Source: Bacillus sp. OxB-1
GTDB taxonomy: Bacteria; Bacillota; Bacilli; Bacillales_A; Planococcaceae
Direction: 5' to 3'
NCBI RefSeq assembly: GCF_000829195.1
Contig: NZ_AP013294.1
Coordinates: 496,001-560,000 of the forward strand
DNA length: 64,000 nucleotides
Under the pieces are notes generated by a model. It did no database searches. It saw only the letters and a list, made by a program, of their open reading frames with translations, and was not told where the DNA came from. Both the position numbers and the translations under genes were made by a program. Of the stretch, positions 59,819 through 64,000 are shown in pieces (the first letter of the stretch is position 1; each line of letters opens with the position of its first letter).

Positions 59819-60151
59819 TTATATCTTTTTCACAAACTCCGATTTCAATTGCATAGCGCCAAAGCCGTCGATTTTGCAATCGATGTCATGGTCGCCGTCC
59901 ACGAGTTTTATATTTTTCACTTTCGTCCCCATTTTGACAGGGTTTGAGCTGCCTTTTACTTTCAAGTCTTTAATGACCGTCACGGTATCCCCGTCGCTGA
60001 GGATATTCCCATTCGCATCACGCCAGACTTTCTCCTCTTCGACCGTTTCCTCTTGTGGGTTCCATTCATGTGCACATTCCGGACAGACTAACATGTTCCC
60101 GTCCTCGTACGTATATTCTGAATTACATTTTGGGCAATTTGGTAGTTCCAT
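59819..60151 (-). CDS. yjdM: YjdM (PhnA-like) zinc-ribbon protein
   Basis: 110 residues. An N-terminal zinc ribbon (CPKC and CPEC) is followed by the PhnA-type SH3-like domain ([20 protein letters not shown], ending [10 protein letters not shown]). The family was linked to alkylphosphonate use, but true function is unclear. ATG 60151 has GGAGG ten bases upstream. Confidence 0.92.
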   Translation of the reverse strand: MELPNCPKCNSEYTYEDGNMLVCPECAHEWNPQEETVEEEKVWRDANGNILSDGDTVTVIKDLKVKGSSNPVKMGTKVKNIKLVDGDHDIDCKIDGFGAMQLKSEFVKKI

Positions 60152-60339
60152 GTTCCATTTCCTCCTCTTTAATACTTCCGATGGCAAGCAAGCTCTCCGC
60201 TTCTATACTGGCATAGTCTGCCGGTATTGACAAGCCTCTTCCAACTTGCAGCATCCCGTATACTAATGGTAGGAAATTTGTTGAATCGTTTCATCCCCCT
60301 ATTTACTCTAATAAGTAAGCGGGAAAGGAGGAGGGTCGG

Positions 60340-60888
60340 TTGACCACGAAATTGAAGTTGGTGGCACGGGCAAAGAAAGGCGATACAGAGGCTTTTCAAG
60401 CGCTCATTCATGAAGAAAAAGAGAAGTTGTACAAGATGGCATTTGTGTATATGAAAAACGAGGAAGAAGCGCTGGAAGTATTCCAAGACACCATTTATAA
60501 AGCGTTGAAGTCAATTGCTTCATTAAAGCAGGATGCGTATTTCTCGACTTGGATTACCCGAATTTTAATCAATACGGCGATTGCATCCTTGAGAACAAAG
60601 CAGAAAGTCGTTCCATTGAGCCCGGAGATAATGGAGAGCTTGGGAGAGTCAAGTTCGCCGGAATCGGAAGACCATATGGATCTTTTGCAGGCGATGGATG
60701 AAATCGAAGAGAAGTATAAAACCGTACTGCTTTTGCGATATTACCAGGATTATACGGTCAGTCAGATTGCGATGTTACTCGACTGTCCCGAAGGCACCGT
60801 GAAAACGAATATCCGGCGGGGATTAACGATCTTGCGGACAAAATTGAAAGGGGTGTATTTGGATGACAGACAACATTCCAGCATTTAA
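60340..60888 (+). CDS. ECF-type RNA polymerase sigma factor
   Basis: 182 residues. Region 2 (KMAFVYMKNEEEALEVFQDTI) and region 4 (LLRYYQDYTVSQIAMLLDCP, EGTVKTNIRRGL) are present and nothing else, as in ECF sigma factors. TTG 60340 follows AAGGAGGAGG. It is co-transcribed with the DUF4179 gene, with a 26-base overlap. The promoter recognised is unknown; a TATACT at 60259-60264 upstream has no good -35. Confidence 0.9.
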   Translation: MTTKLKLVARAKKGDTEAFQALIHEEKEKLYKMAFVYMKNEEEALEVFQDTIYKALKSIASLKQDAYFSTWITRILINTAIASLRTKQKVVPLSPEIMESLGESSSPESEDHMDLLQAMDEIEEKYKTVLLLRYYQDYTVSQIAMLLDCPEGTVKTNIRRGLTILRTKLKGVYLDDRQHSSI

Positions 60889-61927
60889 AAAGGAGATTGA
60901 CGAAATCCCGGTGCCCATGGATAAACTGGATGCGATCATCGCAACGACGGTTGCAGAACATGCGCCGAAACGGAAGAACTCATTTCGGAAAAAGATGGTG
61001 TATTCAGCCGGCGCAGCCGCAGTTGCGTTTGGGTTGCTGATCGGATCGGCCTCTGTTTCACCGGCCATGGCCAACATCGTATCGCAGATTCCACTGATCG
61101 GATCCATTTTCAGTGAGTCGGGGGACGCCGGCTTGGTGCAGGTGAGTGATCTCGGCATGACCCAGATTGTCGGTGCTTCCGAGACAGTGAAAGGCGATAC
61201 ACTTACGATCAATGAAGTCTTTTACGATGAAACGCGGTTGACCGTCAGTTATTCATTGGAAACAAAAGAACCGATGGACGAGTCTTATTTTACAAATGGG
61301 TTTCCTGATATATACGTAAATGGCAGGAGCCCGAGCAGTTATGGCGGCAGTTTGGAAGAAAAGGACATCACACCGACCTATCGGACCGGCCTGTTCAGCA
61401 TCGATGCCATGACAGATTTGCCCGATGAATTCACCTTAGGACTGAAGTTCGAAAGCGAGGAAGGACAACGATGGAAGTTCAAAATTCCGGTCAAGGCCCA
61501 ATCGAATGTGGATGTGTTGGCTATTGACGAAACACAGCAAGCCGGCGACGTCAGTTTGTCCGTCACCGAATTGAAAAGCAGTCCGGCGGGCTTGCTCATC
61601 CATTTCGATGCGGAAGCGGACGAAGACTTCTTCCTGATGAGCAACATTGAATTCAAGGTCATCGACGATATGGGTCATGAACTCGGCATCCACTCCGGCG
61701 GAAGCCAAGGCACAGTAAAAGACGGAAGGGAATTCTTTTCCGGGAATCGGCTATTTGATCCGATCGGAGATGACGTGAAGAAGTTGACGATTACGCCAGT
61801 GGTCGAACATGCGTCTGAAGGGGGCGGAGTCTCTATCGAAGGGGACGGCACCGAGACGCAATTTGAGCTCGAACCGTATTCAGGGGAACCGATTGAATTT
61901 GAGAGCTTTACTGTGGAATTGCCATAA
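60863..61927 (+). CDS. DUF4179 protein, probable anti-sigma factor of the ECF pair
   Basis: 354 residues. A cytoplasmic N-terminus of about 45 residues, one membrane helix (about 48-70) and a large outer DUF4179 domain with beta-rich sequence. The gene overlaps the ECF sigma gene, and this build and position are those of membrane-bound anti-sigma factors. GGGGTG is seven bases before the ATG. Which signal it senses is unknown; no cognate regulon is visible here. Confidence 0.85.
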   Translation: MTDNIPAFKKEIDEIPVPMDKLDAIIATTVAEHAPKRKNSFRKKMVYSAGAAAVAFGLLIGSASVSPAMANIVSQIPLIGSIFSESGDAGLVQVSDLGMTQIVGASETVKGDTLTINEVFYDETRLTVSYSLETKEPMDESYFTNGFPDIYVNGRSPSSYGGSLEEKDITPTYRTGLFSIDAMTDLPDEFTLGLKFESEEGQRWKFKIPVKAQSNVDVLAIDETQQAGDVSLSVTELKSSPAGLLIHFDAEADEDFFLMSNIEFKVIDDMGHELGIHSGGSQGTVKDGREFFSGNRLFDPIGDDVKKLTITPVVEHASEGGGVSIEGDGTETQFELEPYSGEPIEFESFTVELP

Positions 61928-61957
61928 ATTAAGTTACTTCAGAGGGCGGATATGGTT

Positions 61958-62062
61958 TTGATTGCACTCTGAGTCAGATTGCTTGCACTCCTGCCTCACT
62001 TGCTTGCACTCCAATACCGGTAGCTTGCACTCATGCCAAGTTTACTTGCGCCCAACCGCCAT
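61958..62062 (+). repeat. intergenic array of five 21-bp units (TTGCTTGCAYTC core)
   Basis: Five units of exactly 21 bases start at 61958, 61979, 62000, 62021 and 62042, each beginning TTG(C/A)TTGCACTC or close (TAGCTTGCACTC, TTACTTGCGCCC) plus nine variable bases. They lie after the DUF4179 gene and before the terminator at 62089. The same unit recurs inverted at 28413-28538. A stop in the first unit excludes translation in that frame. Confidence 0.85.
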
Positions 62063-62088
62063 TTTCTTACAATAGAGGCCTGAAGACC

Positions 62089-62129
62089 AAAAAAACTGTC
62101 CACCTCATTCGAGGACGGACAGTTTTTTT
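62089..62129. terminator. bidirectional terminator after the DUF4179 gene
   Basis: AACTGTCC / GGACAGTT (about 62094-62101 with 62117-62124) flanked by A- and T-runs. Confidence 0.9.
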
Positions 62130-62688
62130 ATCCAGCAACCGGGACGCTTGCTGCTTCCACTAATCGGTGATATGAGTGCAAATCCCGCTCATAGCAAGCT
62201 TTATATGTCGAAAGACTATGCTCTTTCACATTATAGAAATCGTTCCAGTCCACGATGCCATAGAGACGGTTCATCTTTTCGGCGTTATCCCAAGCCGTTT
62301 CCTCGAAAGTGATGTTCATCTCATGCTCTTCGATCAGCATGGCAAATGTATCGGGATTTCGGCGCTGTTCCGCGGCGGAATAGTTTTTTTTCATCTTGAA
62401 AATTTCAACCGTTCTATCGAATGAGGCCAGCAATGCCTTGCGGTCTACCGCATGGCCAAGTTCATGCATCGTCAGCGTGCGGACATAGGTCTCCAGCGAA
62501 ACCGGTTGCTTCATTTCCCGTCGCGCTTTTTGCAATCGCTCCAAGTCATAGCCGACCATGTCCTGTATGAAGTCATACGTCATATTGACTCCAGTCTGTT
62601 GACGTTTCATGACAGTGTCCATTTGGACGGCATCCGCCGTGGAACGAATCCATTGTTTAATGCGCTTCATCATTATTCTTTTTTTCAT
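62128..62688 (-). CDS. unknown protein with HExxH zinc-peptidase motif
   Basis: 186 residues. MHELGHAVDRKALL near residue 74 has the HExxH zinc motif of many metallopeptidases. There is no signal peptide or membrane helix. The gene stands alone and no partner is visible. AAGGGAAA precedes the ATG. It resembles proteins annotated only as hypothetical in Bacillales; peptidase activity is an inference from the motif. Confidence 0.7.
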   Translation of the reverse strand: MKKRIMMKRIKQWIRSTADAVQMDTVMKRQQTGVNMTYDFIQDMVGYDLERLQKARREMKQPVSLETYVRTLTMHELGHAVDRKALLASFDRTVEIFKMKKNYSAAEQRRNPDTFAMLIEEHEMNITFEETAWDNAEKMNRLYGIVDWNDFYNVKEHSLSTYKACYERDLHSYHRLVEAASVPVAG

Positions 62689-62710
62689 TCACATTTCCCT
62701 TACTCTCTTA

Positions 62711-62739
62711 TCTATATTTTACACATGGCAGGTTTGCAA
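62711..62739 (-). promoter_or_regulatory. sigma-A promoter of the HExxH protein gene
   Basis: On the minus strand TTGCAA (62734-62739), a 17-bp spacer and TATAGA (62711-62716). Confidence 0.65.
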
Positions 62740-62849
62740 TTCATAAAGACGGGAATATAACAGGGTAAATGGTATAAGTACGTTCTTTTCTATTTATTAT
62801 TATGCAAGAAAAATAGATTGAATTCAAGGGAGATAAACTATATTAGAAT

Positions 62850-62886
62850 AAAAAAACTGTCCTTTATGTCAAAATTATGGACAGTT
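62850..62886 (-). terminator. terminator of the 31-residue lipoprotein gene
   Basis: On the minus strand ACTGTCC / GGACAGT (within 62855-62886) followed by seven T. Confidence 0.85.
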
Positions 62887-62893
62887 GTTTTAC

Positions 62894-62989
62894 TTATTCC
62901 GATATCTCGATATGTTCGAATACTTCGGGCTTGCTGCAAGCATCGAGCAGGAGAAGAGAGAGAAGGAGGAAGACCTTGCCGTGCTTCAT
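62894..62989 (-). CDS. 31-residue lipoprotein or secreted lipopeptide
   Basis: A very short gene, ATG 62989 to TAA 62894. The N-terminus MKHGKVFLLLSLLLLDAC has a lipobox-like LDAC (Cys18), leaving a mature part of only 14 residues. GGAGG is nine bases upstream, and it starts three bases after the stop of the larger lipoprotein gene, ending at a strong terminator. It could be a real tiny lipoprotein, a pheromone-like peptide precursor, or a decayed gene. Confidence 0.6.
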   Translation of the reverse strand: MKHGKVFLLLSLLLLDACSKPEVFEHIEISE

Positions 62990-62992
62990 GAA

Positions 62993-63559
62993 TCATTCCT
63001 CCCTCAACTCGGCTTTTAATAAGATGGCGCGGTCATACGATTTTATCTCCGCCAACGCTTCTTCGTCGAGCGAAGCGAATCCGCGGATGGACCCATCTTC
63101 TGAAGCAATCCAATCGGCGAGATAAACGGAATCACCCGGTTGCAGCATCACTTTTTCACCAATCAACGAACCTTGAGCGGATGCCCCGCCAATCGGTTCC
63201 AAGTCCATTCGGAGCAATCCGCTTGGCGAACCAAAAATGAGTTCATCATTATGATCTCCATGGCCTAGCCGAACACCGAAGCCAATATTCCGATCAGCCA
63301 GATCCTCTTTAAAAAGCGCAGGCTCATTTTCCGAAATCAATTCCCCTTTTTCATAAACCTCTACTGAAATCCCTAATTGATGCCCTTTCGGCAGATTGCC
63401 GTTAATGACGAAATACTCCATATCAGCGCCACCTGAATTGGCGACAAGGATTCGCTCATCTTCCGTCAGAGCCCTCGTGGAGATGGACAACTCCTTTGAT
63501 GTACAGGCCGACAATACCAAAGTGCAGAAAATTGCGCCGAGCGCCAATTTCCATTTCAT
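62993..63559 (-). CDS. unknown lipoprotein
   Basis: 188 residues. The lipoprotein signal (KLALGAIFCTLVLSAC) is clear; the mature part starts TSKELSIST and is not recognised. It has no repeats or membrane helix beyond the signal. ATG 63559 is chosen, nine bases after GGAGGT; TTG 63565 overlaps the previous stop by four bases (TTGA). It follows the Dph6-like gene in one unit with the 31-residue lipoprotein. Confidence 0.75.
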   Translation of the reverse strand: MKWKLALGAIFCTLVLSACTSKELSISTRALTEDERILVANSGGADMEYFVINGNLPKGHQLGISVEVYEKGELISENEPALFKEDLADRNIGFGVRLGHGDHNDELIFGSPSGLLRMDLEPIGGASAQGSLIGEKVMLQPGDSVYLADWIASEDGSIRGFASLDEEALAEIKSYDRAILLKAELREE

Positions 63560-63561
63560 TT

Positions 63562-64000
63562 TCAACGGACCTCCTCCTGCAAACCGGCTTTGACAAAAAC
63601 ATAGTGGTCCCGCTCATACGGGCTGGAAAACTCGATCGGCACCCGTTTGCTAAATATCGGACCGTCGACGACGACGGTATGGAATTCACCGGATTCCCCG
63701 CACGAATCGATGCCGAGCGCTTCGAGTTCATCCATCAACTCGACTGTGAACCGGCGGCCGACGAAACGGGGCGGCATCATCTTCGTATTGACCACAACAA
63801 GATATGCTTCAAATCCCGCCTCGATGAACTCTTCCAAAATTTTTCGACGAGACTCCTTCCAAAGAGGATGCACCGCCTCCAATCCCACTTTGGCACATGA
63901 ATGACGGACCCATTCCAGATGGTCCTCCAGATCGATATCGCCAAAAACACCGATATCGATCCCTGCTTCTTTGCATTCCCGCATCGCGTCCAAAAACTGT
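63562..64000 (-). CDS. Dph6-like ATP-pyrophosphatase family protein, 3' part
   Basis: At least 145 residues are visible; the gene continues past the right edge. VGLEAVHPLWKESRRKILEEF and the C-terminal GESGEFHTVVVDGPIF are signatures of the diphthine-ammonia-ligase-like (MJ0570/TIGR00290) family. Bacteria lack diphthamide, so the true substrate is unknown. It is the first visible gene of the lipoprotein unit. Confidence 0.85.
   Translation of the reverse strand, partial: QFLDAMRECKEAGIDIGVFGDIDLEDHLEWVRHSCAKVGLEAVHPLWKESRRKILEEFIEAGFEAYLVVVNTKMMPPRFVGRRFTVELMDELEALGIDSCGESGEFHTVVVDGPIFSKRVPIEFSSPYERDHYVFVKAGLQEEVR

Noticed and set aside
28413-62062. The 21-bp arrays as CRISPR
   Set aside because: Cores are only 8-12 bases, spacers 9-13 bases, units vary, and no cas gene is present.
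62732-62756. GTTTGC-N13-GGGAAT on the plus strand leading to the terminator at 62.86 kb
   Set aside because: The -35 matches at four of six and the spacer differs from the other six sites; on the other strand the same bases form a good sigma-A promoter.

Overview
The window reads as chromosomal DNA of a low-to-mid GC Gram-positive spore-former of the order Bacillales, most likely a Planococcaceae (Sporosarcina/Lysinibacillus-like) organism. The reasons are strong AGGAGG-type ribosome binding sites, frequent TTG starts, lipoprotein-type YidC (SpoIIIJ class), a seven-gene Mrp antiporter, a yclNOPQ-type petrobactin operon, MntR with all Bacillus metal ligands, NsrR/Hmp, and several promoters of the sigma-B type (GTTTAA-N14-GGGTAT). 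The family-level placement is inference. No rRNA, tRNA, CRISPR array or prophage was seen. The only complete mobile element is one IS91-like insertion sequence.

Layout. 1-1.5 kb: two tandem RodA/FtsW-type SEDS glycosyltransferases, the first only as its 3' end. 1.5-14.7 kb: housekeeping and stress genes, namely an MFS pump, cardiolipin synthase, a VanY-like peptidase, YidC, GNAT acetyltransferases, an MhqR-type dioxygenase with its operator, a YpuA-like DUF1002 protein, CvfB and MntR, plus several very small proteins. 14.7-17.3 kb: cadC-cadA metal efflux operon with two operators around its promoter. 17.4-24.7 kb: a universal stress protein and the complete mrpABCDEFG operon, with a divergent Usp-like gene. 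24.8-32.3 kb: MurB, a FrnE-type DsbA protein, a Rieske/FAD protein, PpaC, the divergent nsrR/hmp pair, a YkvI remnant and a PfpI protein. 32.4-40.3 kb: DNA repair glycosylases, a BmrA-type exporter, a NiaP-type transporter, a ZIP transporter and a DUF342 (FapA-type) protein. 40.5-44.3 kb: Fur-controlled petrobactin ABC operon. 44.5-49.6 kb: a palindromic repeat, a Met-rich lipoprotein, HflX, a VOC protein and the IS91-like element. 49.6-56.1 kb: PutP/OpuE, GuaD, YdaT, an acyl-CoA synthetase, a nitroreductase and a methyltransferase. 56.2-59.8 kb: cysK with a sulfonate/taurine-type ABC transporter. 59.8-64 kb: YjdM, an ECF sigma factor with its DUF4179 partner, an HExxH protein, lipoproteins and a partial Dph6-like gene.

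Regulation ties the region together. Six sigma-B-type promoters, all with a 14-bp spacer, precede a YtxH-like gene, a 33-aa membrane peptide, an Lmo0937-like peptide, a PfpI/YfkM-like gene, ydaT, and a roughly 65-nt terminator-ended transcript that looks like a small RNA. Fur-type boxes flank the petrobactin promoter and also precede a 46-aa unknown protein. An MntR-box-like sequence lies inside the ZIP-transporter promoter, and MntR itself is encoded in the window.

The most unusual structures are three intergenic arrays with a strict 21-bp period. Two share the core TTGCTTGCAYTC and the third, with 15 units, has the core GTTKCGAGGT. They are not CRISPR, are not convincingly coding, and are not explained by any feature family I recognise.
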